Source: Actinomadura luzonensis (lineage in GTDB: Bacteria; Actinomycetota; Actinomycetes; Streptosporangiales; Streptosporangiaceae). From it: 64,000 nt of DNA. The notes beneath the pieces are model-generated. The model did no database searches, was not told where the DNA came from, and saw only the letters and a program-made list of their open reading frames with translations. This document shows, one piece after another, positions 8,075 to 16,261 of this stretch. The position numbers were made by a program, and so were the translations under genes. Position 1 is the stretch's first letter; every line of letters starts with the position of its first letter. The stretch spans positions 5,647,001 to 5,711,000 of the forward strand of contig NZ_JAKRKC020000001.1 of assembly GCF_022664455.2 (NCBI RefSeq). Direction: 5' to 3'.

Positions 8075-8810
8075 CCCCTCGACGAACCTCAAGAGGGCCA
8101 GGGAGGCGCTTTCCCGCGCCGAGGGGGCCGACCTCGCGATCTTCCCCGAGGCCACGCTGACCCGTTACGGGCGGCGCGTCACGAGCCTGGCCGAGCCGCT
8201 GGACGGGCCGTTCGTGTCGGGGCTCGCCGACGCGGCGCGCGAGCACGGCCTGGCGGTGATCGCCGGGGTGTTCGAGCCGGGCGGCGACCGCGTCCACAAC
8301 ACGGCCGTGGCCCTCGACGCCCAGGGCTCGCTGCGGGCCGCGTACCGCAAGATCCACCTGTTCGACTCCTTCGGGGCGAAGGAGTCCGACCTGGTCGCGC
8401 CGGGCGCCGAGCCCGTCGTGGTCGAGCTGGCCGGGCTCCGCGTCGGGCTCGTCACCTGCTACGACGTGCGCTTCCCCGAGCTGGCCCGGGCGCTGGTGGA
8501 CCGCGGCGCGGAGCTGTTCGCGGTCATCGCCGCCTGGGGCTCCGGGCCGCTCAAGGAGGACCACTGGGTGACGCTGGTGCGGGCGCGGGCGCTGGAGAAC
8601 ACCATGTGGACGGCCGCCGTCGGCCAGGCGCCGAACCCGGGCGAGTCCTCCGACGGCTACGGCGTGGGCCGCAGCATGCTGGTCGACCCGCTCGGCGTGG
8701 TGCGCGCCGACCTGGGCACCGCGCCCGGCGTTCAGGTGGTGGAGGTGGACCGGGAGTACACCGGGACCGCGCGGGCGACCCTGCCCTGCCTTCAGCACCG
8801 GGTCTTGTAG
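8034..8810 (+). CDS. Carbon-nitrogen hydrolase (nitrilase superfamily)
   Basis: 258 residues. The catalytic Glu-Lys-Cys triad is present: Glu39 in IFPEATLTRYG, Lys106 in YRKIHLFD and Cys142 in LVTCYDVRFPELAR. The second glutamate-like support and the C-terminal SMLVDPLGVV block are also typical. Such enzymes hydrolyse amides (omega-amidase, deaminated glutathione amidase and relatives). The YDVRFPELAR context is common to the Nit1/Nit2-like branch, so a repair role such as deaminated glutathione or mycothiol-related amides is possible but not shown. GTG start at 8034 lies inside the DUF418 gene. Confidence 0.87.
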   Translation: MTTIALCQIPVSPDPSTNLKRAREALSRAEGADLAIFPEATLTRYGRRVTSLAEPLDGPFVSGLADAAREHGLAVIAGVFEPGGDRVHNTAVALDAQGSLRAAYRKIHLFDSFGAKESDLVAPGAEPVVVELAGLRVGLVTCYDVRFPELARALVDRGAELFAVIAAWGSGPLKEDHWVTLVRARALENTMWTAAVGQAPNPGESSDGYGVGRSMLVDPLGVVRADLGTAPGVQVVEVDREYTGTARATLPCLQHRVL

Positions 8811-8836
8811 GGGTCAAGCGACCGTAAAGTAGATGC

Positions 8837-9283
8837 GTGAGCGGAACGCAGATGCAGAAAGTGATCCCGCCGCGTCTGCTCGTCCCCTATCTGTCGGGCA
8901 AGCGCACGGTGATCTCCGGTTACGTCTACCGGGTGCAGGACTGCGTCAGGCTGACCAGCCCGGAGGCGCTCTATTGGGGGCTCGACCTGTCCTTCGACGG
9001 GTCCGAGCTGTTCGCGGAGGTGCCCGAGGTGTATCTGATGCGCTGGTACGCGCGTGACGTCGACACCTACGCGGTGCCGTACGGGCCGCACATGGGCGGC
9101 GACTGGAGCGACGCGCCGCCGTTCGCGGGCAACGGGTTCACCACCTCGCCCGACCACGTGGTGCCGCAGTTCCACACCGTGCCGATGCCGATCCCGGCGG
9201 GCGCGGAGATCGTCCACGTGACGCGCGACGGCGAGCGGCCCTTCGCCGGCTACGACGGGCTGACCTGGCGGCCCGCCGCATGA
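8837..9283 (+). CDS. Conserved hypothetical protein
   Basis: 148 residues, soluble, no signal peptide or membrane segment. I recognise no domain. Sequence features are a basic start (QKVIPPRLLVPYLSGKRTVISGYVYR), an acidic middle with several tryptophans and aromatic residues, and a Pro/Gly-rich centre (VPYGPHMGGDWSDAPPF). It may be a beta-rich fold. A TAAAGT at 8825-8830 sits seven bases before the GTG, so the gene could be transcribed from its own near-leaderless promoter. It overlaps the next small gene by ATGA, implying the two products are made together. Confidence 0.65.
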   Translation: MSGTQMQKVIPPRLLVPYLSGKRTVISGYVYRVQDCVRLTSPEALYWGLDLSFDGSELFAEVPEVYLMRWYARDVDTYAVPYGPHMGGDWSDAPPFAGNGFTTSPDHVVPQFHTVPMPIPAGAEIVHVTRDGERPFAGYDGLTWRPAA

Positions 9284-9675
9284 GCGAGGACATCACGCCG
9301 GTCGCCTCCGGCTTCGTCGCCCGCTTCGGCGATCGCACCCTGCCCGCCGCCCTGGGGCCCGACAACGACCAGGTGGTGCTGTTCAGCGAGGTCGAGCTGC
9401 CCGGCTTCGAGCCGGGCAGCGGCTACTGGCGGCGCACCGTGCCGCGCTCCGAGGTGGAGTGGGTGGTGCTCATCCGCACGGTCGGGGCCTTCGGCGGCGA
9501 GCCGTGCATCGTCCTCGACGAGGACGAGGACGGCCTGCACATCGCCTACACCGGGCACAGCGGGATGAAAGCGGAGGCGTTGGGCTACTGGATGGTGGAT
9601 CATGGCGCCTACGAGGTCGTGGTGCCTCGCGAGGAGGTCTTCTCCCTCCGGGTCGAACGCATCCCGGTGCCCTGA
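9280..9675 (+). CDS. Conserved hypothetical protein
   Basis: 131 residues, acidic, no membrane segment. Beta-strand-like pattern (VEWVVLIRTVGAFGGEPCIVLDEDEDG) and a C-terminal YEVVVPREEVFSLRVERIPVP. No family recognised. Translationally coupled to the gene before it (ATGA at 9280-9283) and 13 bases from the acetyltransferase after it, so the three probably form one operon. Function cannot be assigned. Confidence 0.65.
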   Translation: MSEDITPVASGFVARFGDRTLPAALGPDNDQVVLFSEVELPGFEPGSGYWRRTVPRSEVEWVVLIRTVGAFGGEPCIVLDEDEDGLHIAYTGHSGMKAEALGYWMVDHGAYEVVVPREEVFSLRVERIPVP

Positions 9676-9688
9676 GAGGTGAGCTGAC

Positions 9689-10246
9689 GTGTTCGCGACC
9701 GAGCTGGGCGGCGGCGCGCTGCTGCGGCCCCTGGAGCCGTGGCGGGCCGAGGAGTTCCTGGCGCACATGGAGCGCGGCCGGGAGCACGTCGGGCGTTTCA
9801 TCGGCCTCGCCGACGCGGTGACCGACCTGGAGTCCAGCCGGGCGTACCTGCGCTCGTACGCCGACAAGGCCGCCGCCGACACCGGCCGCCTCTGCGGCAT
9901 CTGGCTGGACGACAAGCTCGTCGGCGGCGTGCTGCTCCGCACCATGGACCTCGCCCTGGGCGTCGCCGAGGCGGGCTGCTGGCTGGAGCCCGCGGCCACG
10001 GGCAGGGGCCTGGTCACCAGGGCGGCCGGCGTGCTCATCGACTGGGCGGTCGAGGAGCGCGGCATCCACCGCGTCGAGTGGTGGGCGGCGGCGGAGAACA
10101 CCGCCAGCGTCGCGGTGGCGCGGCGGCTCGGCATGAGCCGCGACGGCGTGCTGCGGGAGTACTACCCGCATCGCGGCAGGCGGCTCGACATGGAGATCTG
10201 GTCGGTGCTCGCCCCCGAGTGGCGCGAGCGGCGCCGTTCCGCCTGA
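9689..10246 (+). CDS. GNAT-family N-acetyltransferase (RimJ/RimL-like)
   Basis: 185 residues matching the ribosomal-protein/amino-sugar acetyltransferase subgroup. It opens with GGGALLRPLEPWRAEEFLAH, has the CoA-binding GCWLEPAATGRGLVTRAAGVL (residues ~92-111) and closes with AENTASVAVARRLGMSRDGVLREYY, the conserved 3-alkyladenine-like C-terminal block of RimJ/RimL proteins. The acceptor could be an N-terminal amine or a small molecule. Follows GAGGTGAGCTGAC, a good ribosome site for the GTG at 9689. Co-transcribed with the two unknown genes upstream. Confidence 0.85.
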   Translation: MFATELGGGALLRPLEPWRAEEFLAHMERGREHVGRFIGLADAVTDLESSRAYLRSYADKAAADTGRLCGIWLDDKLVGGVLLRTMDLALGVAEAGCWLEPAATGRGLVTRAAGVLIDWAVEERGIHRVEWWAAAENTASVAVARRLGMSRDGVLREYYPHRGRRLDMEIWSVLAPEWRERRRSA

Positions 10247-10284
10247 GACGTCAACCTGATCCGGGTCCGGGTGTCTCTTCAGAT

Positions 10285-10788
10285 GTGATCGACACACCGA
10301 CCACGGCGCCCCCGTCGTTCGCGGAGCTGTTCGCCGCCCAGTACCCGCACCTGGTGCGGCTGGCGGGCCTGCTGGGCGCCGACGACCCCGAGGACATCGC
10401 CCAGGAGGCCTTCGCCCGGCTGCACGCCCGGCGGCTGCGCGACGACGCCGCGGCGCTGTCGTACCTGCGGGCGACCGTCTGCAACCTGACCCGCAACCGC
10501 CTGCGGCACCTCCGCCTGGTCCGCCTGCGCCGTCCCGACCCGCCCGAACCGGCCCGCAGCAGCGAGCACGCCGTGCTCGTCGCCGAGGAGCACCGCGCGC
10601 TGCTGGCCGCGGTGGACCGCCTGCCGCGCCGCCAGCGCGAGGCCCTGGTCCTGCGGTACTGGCTGGACCTGTCCGAACGGGAGATCGCCGAGGCCATGGG
10701 CGTCTCGCCCGGCTCGGTGAAGACGCACGCCAGCCGCGCCATCGCCGCGCTCGGCCGGGCGCTCAAGGAAGAGGAGGACGCGCGATGA
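10285..10788 (+). CDS. SigE-family ECF-type RNA polymerase sigma factor
   Basis: 167 residues. Region 2 (FAELFAAQYPHLVRLAGLLGA, then PEDIAQEAFARLHAR) and region 4 (LPRRQREALVLRYWLDLSEREIAEAMGVSPGSVKTHASRAIAAL) are both complete, which makes it a two-domain group 4 sigma factor of the actinobacterial SigE (SACE_1560/SCO-type) group, not M. tuberculosis SigE itself. GTG start at 10285; no Shine-Dalgarno sequence is visible, so leaderless or weak translation is likely. Its stop overlaps the next gene (ATGA at 10785-10788), a membrane protein whose cytoplasmic N-terminus is placed to act as the anti-sigma factor. Confidence 0.88.
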   Translation: MIDTPTTAPPSFAELFAAQYPHLVRLAGLLGADDPEDIAQEAFARLHARRLRDDAAALSYLRATVCNLTRNRLRHLRLVRLRRPDPPEPARSSEHAVLVAEEHRALLAAVDRLPRRQREALVLRYWLDLSEREIAEAMGVSPGSVKTHASRAIAALGRALKEEEDAR

Positions 10789-12701
10789 CCGAGCTGGAGG
10801 AGCGGCTGCGGGCCGCGTTCGACGCGCGGGCGAGGACCTTCGAGTCGAGCCCGGACGCCTGGGCCCGCGTCCAGGCCCGCCACGGCCGCCGGGACTACCG
10901 GCGCTGGGCCCGGCCGCTGCTGGCCGCGGTGCCCGTGGCGTTGCTGGCGGCGTTCGTCCCGGTGCTGCTCGGCGGGGGCCTGGGCCGGGAGATCGCGGCC
11001 GGCCCCGAGGAGGTCTACGGGCGGCTGATGAAGGGCCGCGAGCCCGCCGGCGAGCAGGTGACCGTGGACAACCCCACCGAGGGCCGCCCGATGCGGATCT
11101 GGTTCGCCGAGGCGTCGCTCGGCTACCCGGAGGTCTGCTACGTCGTGGAGCGCGCCGCCGCCGAACCGTACGGCGGCTGCGCGCCGGTCCAGGAGTGGGC
11201 GCAGGCCGACTTCGTCGGCAGCACGCTGCGGAGCGGCGCGGAGACCGCGATGGACTGGGGCGTGGCCACGCCGGAGGTCGGCGCCGTCACCGGCGTCACC
11301 GCGGGCGGGCGGCGGATCCCCGGTGCGGTGCTGGCCCCGGCGGGCGCGCCGTACCGGATCTGGACCGTGGACTACCCGGAGCGGGAGCCCATCCAGAAGA
11401 TCGAGTACGCCGACGCGCGCGGCGGGCACCTCGGCTGGTCCTCCCGCGACATGCTGGCGACCACGCCGGGACCGGCGCTGGGCCAGGCCGTCGAGCTGCC
11501 CGAGGGCGTCACCGTCCGGCCGCACCTCGCGGAGCAGGGCACCACGCTCGCCTGGACGCGCGCCGGCGCCGGGATCGCCGAGAGCCGGGTCGACGGCAAG
11601 GAGACCCTGTACGTCGGCGTGACCCGCGACGTGATCGCCGGGTACGCCCCCGCCGGCGTCACCCGGGTCGCGGTGTCCTTCCCCGGCGAGGGGACGGTCA
11701 CCATGGAGGTCACCCCCGACCCCTGGGGCCTCGGCATCGGGCTGTTCTCCGGTGCGAGCCCGCGGTCCGACACGTACGCCGGCTACACGGCGATCGCCTA
11801 CGACGCCTCCGGCAAGGAGGTCAAGCGGCTCCAGGAGCCGGTCAGGGAGCAGCCAGGAGGGGCGGAGAAGCCGATCGGCGCGGTGATCGACCTGCCCGGC
11901 ACCGAGAACTCGGGCCGGCCGACGCGCGTCTGGTTCGCCCGCCCCGGCGACGGGCCGACCGTGCTCTGCGCGACGGGCGGCGCGTCGCCGTACGGGCAGG
12001 GCTCGTCGTGGTGCGCCCAGACCGGCCCGGCCAGTGACCTCCCGCGCTCCACCGCCACCGCGTACCTGCCGAAGCCGGGCGTGGTCGTGCACTTCGGCCC
12101 GGCCGGGGACGACCTGGAGCAGGTGGAGGCGGTGCTGTCCGACGGGAGCCGGGTGCGCGCCGCGTTCCTGCGGCCCGAGGGCGCGCCCGGCCGGCTGTGG
12201 CACGTGGCGGTGCCGCTCGGGGCCCGGGTCGGCGGCTACCTGGTCAGGACGCGCGGAGCGGAGCCCCGGGCGGTGCCGGTCGTCGACAAGACGTGCGGCC
12301 GGACGGTGTCGGCGGCCGAGCCGGGCGGGGTGAGCCTGCCCGCGGACGTCACGGCCCGGCTGAACGGGTCCTGCCTGGCCTTCCGCGAGGGCGGCGAGCT
12401 GGTGCCGGCGCTGCCGGGGCCGGTGCCGGGGAGCAGGCTGAGCGAGCAGTTCGGCGGGCGTTTCCCCGCGTACTGGGCGCACGGCGAGCGCGCCTGGTAC
12501 GGCTACGCGCCGGCGGGCACCGCCAAGGTGGTGATCACCTGGAAGGGCGGCGGCCGGGCCGAGGCGGCGGCCACGCCGGACCCCTGGGGCCAGGGGGTGG
12601 CGCTGTTCGCGGGCCAGGGCCCCGAGGGCGCCGACTACGCCGAGACGCGCCTGACGGGGTACGGCGCGGGCGGCGAGGAGCTGTGGCAGGCCCCCCGCTG
12701 A
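10785..12701 (+). CDS. Putative anti-sigma-type membrane protein with duplicated extracytoplasmic region
   Basis: 638 residues. A 43-residue cytoplasmic start (MTELEERLRAAFDARA, SSPDAWARVQARHGRR) resembles the short N-termini of proteins coded after SigE-type sigma factors. One membrane helix follows (~44-66, RPLLAAVPVALLAAFVPVLL). The remaining ~560 residues are outside and contain an A-B-A-B duplication. A carries GRPMRIWFAEASLGYPEVC and GRPTRVWFARPGDGPTVLC, with a following CysXX-type pair. B carries GYAPAGVTRVAVSFPGEG and GYAPAGTAKVVITWKGGG, each ending in TPDPWG(L/Q)G. No canonical zinc anti-sigma motif (HXXXCXXC) is seen. Function as the sensor for the sigma factor is inferred from coupling. 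Confidence 0.7.
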   Translation: MTELEERLRAAFDARARTFESSPDAWARVQARHGRRDYRRWARPLLAAVPVALLAAFVPVLLGGGLGREIAAGPEEVYGRLMKGREPAGEQVTVDNPTEGRPMRIWFAEASLGYPEVCYVVERAAAEPYGGCAPVQEWAQADFVGSTLRSGAETAMDWGVATPEVGAVTGVTAGGRRIPGAVLAPAGAPYRIWTVDYPEREPIQKIEYADARGGHLGWSSRDMLATTPGPALGQAVELPEGVTVRPHLAEQGTTLAWTRAGAGIAESRVDGKETLYVGVTRDVIAGYAPAGVTRVAVSFPGEGTVTMEVTPDPWGLGIGLFSGASPRSDTYAGYTAIAYDASGKEVKRLQEPVREQPGGAEKPIGAVIDLPGTENSGRPTRVWFARPGDGPTVLCATGGASPYGQGSSWCAQTGPASDLPRSTATAYLPKPGVVVHFGPAGDDLEQVEAVLSDGSRVRAAFLRPEGAPGRLWHVAVPLGARVGGYLVRTRGAEPRAVPVVDKTCGRTVSAAEPGGVSLPADVTARLNGSCLAFREGGELVPALPGPVPGSRLSEQFGGRFPAYWAHGERAWYGYAPAGTAKVVITWKGGGRAEAAATPDPWGQGVALFAGQGPEGADYAETRLTGYGAGGEELWQAPR

Positions 12702-12709
12702 CCCACCCC

Positions 12710-12760
12710 GCCTGAATCCCGGCAGCCGCCGGGGCTCAGGCAGCCGCCGGGGTTCAGGCG
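12710..12760. terminator. Hairpin between convergent genes
   Basis: CGCCTGAA (12710-12717) pairs with TTCAGGCG (12753-12760), and CCGGC (12719-12723) with GCCGG (12746-12750). The structure sits between the 3' ends of the 10785-12701 gene and the convergent carboxyltransferase, overlapping the latter's stop codon. There is no U-tract, as is common for actinobacterial terminators. The centre is made of two tandem 18-base copies (see the repeat entry). Confidence 0.5.
12721..12756. repeat. Tandem 18-bp direct repeat
   Basis: Two adjacent copies of GGCAGCCGCCGGGGYTCA (12721-12738 and 12739-12756) differ at one base (C versus T). The second copy runs into the stop codon of the minus-strand carboxyltransferase. 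Probably a slippage product inside the convergent terminator. Confidence 0.8.
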
Positions 12761-14241
12761 CCGAGCCTGCGGTAGCGGGCCTGGCGGGCCGCGAGGCGGT
12801 CCGCCGGGCTCTGCCGCAGCAGCCCCGCGATCTCGTACTGCAGCGCCCGCCCCACCCGCTCGCAGAACCGCCGCGGCTCGTAGGCGGCGTCCGGCACCTC
12901 CGGCACCACCCGGTCCACGATGCCGTCGCGCCGCAGGTCGGTGGCGCGGATGCGCTGGAGCTGGGCGATCTCGGGCGCGAAATCGACCGAGCGGTAGAGG
13001 ATCGCCGAGGCCCCCTCGGGCGGCAGCGGCGACAGCCAGGCGTGCTGGGCGCACAACACCCGGTCAGCGGGCAGCAGGGCGAGGGCCGCGCCGCCCGCGC
13101 CCTCGCCCAGCAGCAGGCAGACGGTCGGCGCGTCGAGCAGGACCAGCTCGGCCAGGCAGCGGGCGATCTCGGCGGCCAGCCCGCCCTCCTCGGCCGCCTT
13201 CGACAGGTCGGCCCCCGCGGTGTCGATGACGGTGACCAGCGGCAGGCCCAGCTCGGCGGCCAGCCGCATGCCGCGCCTGGCGACCCGCAGCCCGGCCGGG
13301 CCCAGCGGCGAGTTGACCCGCTGCAGCCGCCGGTCCTGGCCGAGCACCACGGCGGGCGCGCTGCCGAAGCGGGCCAGCGCGAGCAGCAGCCCCGGCTCGT
13401 TGTCGCCGGTGCCGGTGCCGCTGAGCGGCGTGACGTCGGCCGCGGCGAGCTTGAGCAGCGTGCGCACCCCTGGCCGGTCGTCGCGGCGGGAGCGGGTGAT
13501 CGCCTCCCACGGCTCGACCGGCCGCAGGTCCTCCTCCGGCGGCTCGCCGGCCACCACGGCGTCCTTGTCGGCGGCCAGCACGGTCAGCGCCCTGATCGCC
13601 ACCGCCCGCAGGTCGCCGGCCGACACCACGGCGTCGAGCAGGCCCTTGTGGTAGAGGTTCTCGGCGACCTGCACGCCCTCGGGGAACGGGTAGCCGTGCA
13701 GCGCCTCGAAGACGCGGGGCCCCATGAACCCGATCAGCGCCCCCGGCTCGGCGGCCGTGACGTGCCCGAGCGAGCCCCAGGAGGCCAGCACGCCGCCGGT
13801 CGTCGGGTGGCGCACGTACACGAGGTAGGGCAGGCCGAGCGCGCGGTGCGCCTGGACCGCGGCGGCGATCTTGACCATCTGCACGAACGCGAGCGCGCCC
13901 TCCTGCATGCGCGTGCCGCCAGAGGACGGCGCGGCCAGCAGCGGCAGCCGCTCGCGCCCGGCCCGTTCGACGGCGGCGGTGAACCGCTCGGCCGCGGCCA
14001 CCCCGATCGAGCCGGCCATGAACGAGAACTCGCAGGCCACGACCGCCACGCGGCGGCCGTCGAGCAGGCCCTCACCGGTGATCACGGCCTCGTCGTAGCC
14101 GGACTTGACGCGGGCCGCGGCCAGCTCGTCGGCGTAGGAGGAGCCGGGCTCGGCCGGATCGGCGGGCGGCGCGTCCCACGACTTCCACGACCCCCGGTCG
14201 AGGACCGTTTCGATCAGTGTGCGCGCGTCCGGACGGCTCAC
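12754..14241 (-). CDS. Acyl-CoA carboxyltransferase, AccD and AccA halves in one chain
   Basis: 495 residues. Residues ~1-245 match the beta (AccD-like) crotonase-fold half (GLLDGRRVAVVACEFSFMAGSIG, then PLLAAPSSGGTRMQEG). Residues ~265-495 match the alpha (AccA-like) half (LGLPLVTVIDTAGADLSKAAEEGGLAAEIARCL and the LLGEGAGGAALAL oxyanion turn). The N-terminal four-Cys zinc ribbon of AccD is absent. Such fused carboxyltransferases occur in actinomycetes beside the larger AccD/PccB proteins. The reaction would be transfer of carboxybiotin to acetyl- or propionyl-CoA, but no biotin carboxylase or carrier is nearby. GTG start at 14241 is preceded by AGGGAGCGATA. Confidence 0.87.
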   Translation of the reverse strand: MSRPDARTLIETVLDRGSWKSWDAPPADPAEPGSSYADELAAARVKSGYDEAVITGEGLLDGRRVAVVACEFSFMAGSIGVAAAERFTAAVERAGRERLPLLAAPSSGGTRMQEGALAFVQMVKIAAAVQAHRALGLPYLVYVRHPTTGGVLASWGSLGHVTAAEPGALIGFMGPRVFEALHGYPFPEGVQVAENLYHKGLLDAVVSAGDLRAVAIRALTVLAADKDAVVAGEPPEEDLRPVEPWEAITRSRRDDRPGVRTLLKLAAADVTPLSGTGTGDNEPGLLLALARFGSAPAVVLGQDRRLQRVNSPLGPAGLRVARRGMRLAAELGLPLVTVIDTAGADLSKAAEEGGLAAEIARCLAELVLLDAPTVCLLLGEGAGGAALALLPADRVLCAQHAWLSPLPPEGASAILYRSVDFAPEIAQLQRIRATDLRRDGIVDRVVPEVPDAAYEPRRFCERVGRALQYEIAGLLRQSPADRLAARQARYRRLGA

Positions 14242-14315
14242 TATCGCTCCCTAGATGTCGGCCGAGTCTGCATGGTTGACGCACGAGCGTCCGGGCGGGT
14301 GGCGCCGCGTGCCGG

Positions 14316-14567
14316 TCATCGCCGGCGCTCCTGCGGCCGGCCGGGCACCGGGTGCCCCACCTCGGCGACGAGGCCCCGCGAGGCGCGGTGAACTGCCGGG
14401 AAATAAGTCGATATTTCGTGATCAGGGCCGACGAACGCGGCGTGCGGCCCGGCCGGCGCCCTGGACAGGTCCGGCACGACGATGTCGCCGAGGGGTCCGA
14501 GCACGGTCAACCTCCCGCTTGCGTCCAGGGTGAAAGAACATTCTCTCAGTTGCCGGTCCCCCGTCAT
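14316..14567 (-). CDS. Possible small protein of unknown function
   Basis: An open frame of 83 codons in the 339-base gap between the carboxyltransferase and the P-loop kinase. The N-terminal half (RECSFTLDASGRLTVLGPLG) looks protein-like and uses many G/C third positions; the C-terminal half is less convincing and includes an AT-rich patch near 14400-14420. No family is recognised. It lies upstream of the carboxyltransferase on the same strand and could instead be part of its leader. Apart from this frame I see no other gene, tRNA or clear motif in 14242-14580. Confidence 0.25.
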   Translation of the reverse strand: MTGDRQLRECSFTLDASGRLTVLGPLGDIVVPDLSRAPAGPHAAFVGPDHEISTYFPAVHRASRGLVAEVGHPVPGRPQERRR

Positions 14568-14580
14568 CTACCCTGGGTCG

Positions 14581-15111
14581 GTGAATTCGCCGGCCGCCCG
14601 CATCAGCAGCCTGCCGCCGTCGTGCGGCCCGGTCCGCCTGGTCGCCGTGGACGGGCCCGCCGGATCGGGCAAGACGACGTTCGCCGGGCGGCTGGGAGCG
14701 GCGCTGGGCTGCCAGGTCGTGCACAGCGACGACTTCCCGGTGCCGTGGGAGGAGGGGCCGGGCGGCTGGTTCGCGGCGCTGGAGGAGCAGGTGCTGCGGC
14801 CGCTGCGCGAGGGGCGGGCCGGCGGGTTCCGGCGGTACGACTGGGTACGGGGGGTGTACGACGGGCACGTGAGCGTGCCGGTCGCGCCGGTGCTCGTCGT
14901 CGAGGGCGTCGGCACGGCCCGCGCCTCGGCGGCGCACCTGGTGGCGTACACGGTGTGGGTGGAGGCCGCCGAGCCGGTGCGCCTGGCCCGCGTGCTGGAG
15001 CGCGACGGGGCGGAGCTGGCCCCGCGGTGGCGGGCGTGGTTCGCGGCCGAGCGCGAGTGGTTCGCCGCCGACCGCACCCGCGAGCGGGCCGACCTCGTCA
15101 TCACCACCTGA
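14581..15111 (+). CDS. P-loop nucleoside/uridine kinase-like protein
   Basis: 176 residues from the GTG at 14581. A Walker A motif VDGPAGSGKTTFAGRLG (residues ~22-38) is followed by VVHSDDFPVPWEEGPGGW (Asp pair, substrate/Mg site), YDWVRGVYDGH and VVEGVGTA (Walker B-like Glu). This is the arrangement of the uridine kinase-like ATP-binding proteins found widely in actinomycetes. The true phosphate acceptor is not known for most of them. No Shine-Dalgarno sequence precedes the start; TACCCT about ten bases upstream would allow a leaderless transcript. Confidence 0.8.
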   Translation: MNSPAARISSLPPSCGPVRLVAVDGPAGSGKTTFAGRLGAALGCQVVHSDDFPVPWEEGPGGWFAALEEQVLRPLREGRAGGFRRYDWVRGVYDGHVSVPVAPVLVVEGVGTARASAAHLVAYTVWVEAAEPVRLARVLERDGAELAPRWRAWFAAEREWFAADRTRERADLVITT

Positions 15112-15124
15112 GAGCCCGCGACGC

Positions 15125-15799
15125 TCAGTCCAGGTGCCCGACGTCGTTGAAGCGCACCAGCTCGAAAACGCCCTCCCCGGTCCGCCACACCGACACCGAC
15201 GCGTTCAGCACGGGCGCGAACGCCAGCACCCCGGCCAGCTCGGCGTCGGGGGCGCTCGCGATGACGTGCCGCAGCCCCAGCACCACCGAGTCGTGCGCGA
15301 CGATCAGCACCCGCCGCCCGTCGGCCGCCGCGTTCAGGTCGGCGACGAACGCGCGCAGCCGCACCACCACGTCCGCCAGCGACTCGCCGCCCGGCGGCCG
15401 GTAGGCGTAGGCGCCCTCCGCCTCCCGCCGCGCCACCTCCTCGGGGAACCGCTCCCCCGCCGCCGCCAGGTTGAGCCGGTCGAAGGCCCCCTGCTCCTGG
15501 TCGCGGAGCCGCTCGTCGACGGTGACGGGCAGCGGCGCGACGCCCCACGCCGCGTGCGCGGCCTGCCAGGTCTGCAGCGCCCGCGGGTACGGCGAGCACC
15601 ACACCTGCTCGGGCTCCTCCCCCGCGGGCAGCGCCGCCAGCAGCCGCCCGAGCGCCGCGGCCTGCCGCCTGCCCAGGTCGGTGAGGTTGACCTCGGCGTC
15701 GCCCCGCCCGTACACGAGGGGCCGCTCGCCCGCCTGCCGGTGCGCGAGGTTGGCCTCGCTCTCGCCGTGCCGTACCGCGATGATCCGGGAAGGTCCCAC
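15125..15799 (-). CDS. Histidine phosphatase family protein
   Basis: 224 residues. The phosphohistidine loop IIAVRHGESEAN (residues ~6-17), the second-half Arg in WCSPYPRALQTW, the acid in the QEQGAFDRLN region and VLIVAHDSVVLGLRH (second catalytic His) are all present. The LTDLGRRQA block is typical of cofactor-independent phosphoglycerate mutase-like phosphatases. Could be a phosphoglycerate mutase-type or a general sugar/nucleotide phosphatase; the neighbourhood gives no hint. Convergent with the kinase, 13 bases apart. Confidence 0.88.
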   Translation of the reverse strand: MGPSRIIAVRHGESEANLAHRQAGERPLVYGRGDAEVNLTDLGRRQAAALGRLLAALPAGEEPEQVWCSPYPRALQTWQAAHAAWGVAPLPVTVDERLRDQEQGAFDRLNLAAAGERFPEEVARREAEGAYAYRPPGGESLADVVVRLRAFVADLNAAADGRRVLIVAHDSVVLGLRHVIASAPDAELAGVLAFAPVLNASVSVWRTGEGVFELVRFNDVGHLD

Positions 15800-15853
15800 G
15801 CAGTCATTCTTCCATGAGCCTTTGTCCAGATTCGGACAACAACCTCGTCAACA

Positions 15854-16258
15854 GTGCCAGCGAAGCGCACCATGGAGGGGCCCGCAGGAAGGTGCGAGCT
15901 GATGTCCAGCCCGGGGAACTACCACTACCAGCACTCGCAGCTCCCTGGCGTGAGCAAAAGAATGTCTGTCGGCTATGTCGTCTATTGCTGGGAATGCTGC
16001 TTCCTTGATGTCTTCGAGGAGAACCAACCATCTCGCGATGCTCTGTGCCGCAACGGTGGGCACGCGAAGACCGAGATTCTCCGGTGCGTGATCTGTACCA
16101 GGTGCAAGATGCAGGTGCTGTATCGGATCAAGCATGACCAGACACCCCCATCCCCAGCGTCGATCGAGTGCGACGGCGAAACGCACTGGCCACCACCGCT
16201 GGTCACTCGCGAGAATAATGAGGCATTGACAATCGATCCTCCCCTGCCTGAAGACTGA
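15854..16258 (+). CDS. Small Cys-rich hypothetical protein
   Basis: Up to 134 residues from GTG 15854; ATG 15902 is an alternative start giving ~118 residues. Cys pairs CWECC and CVICTRCKMQ suggest a zinc-ribbon-like site, with HXXH-like spacing near GNYHYQHSQ. No family recognised. Base composition and codon use (more A/T third positions) differ from the flanking genes, and the next gene follows after only 3 bases, so the two are likely co-transcribed. Probably accessory or horizontally acquired. Confidence 0.5.
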   Translation: MPAKRTMEGPAGRCELMSSPGNYHYQHSQLPGVSKRMSVGYVVYCWECCFLDVFEENQPSRDALCRNGGHAKTEILRCVICTRCKMQVLYRIKHDQTPPSPASIECDGETHWPPPLVTRENNEALTIDPPLPED

Positions 16259-16261
16259 TCT

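Noticed and set aside
12754..15111. Secondary-metabolite gene cluster around the fused carboxyltransferase
   Set aside because: No ketosynthase, carrier protein, adenylation domain or biotin carboxylase occurs in the window; neighbours are ordinary.
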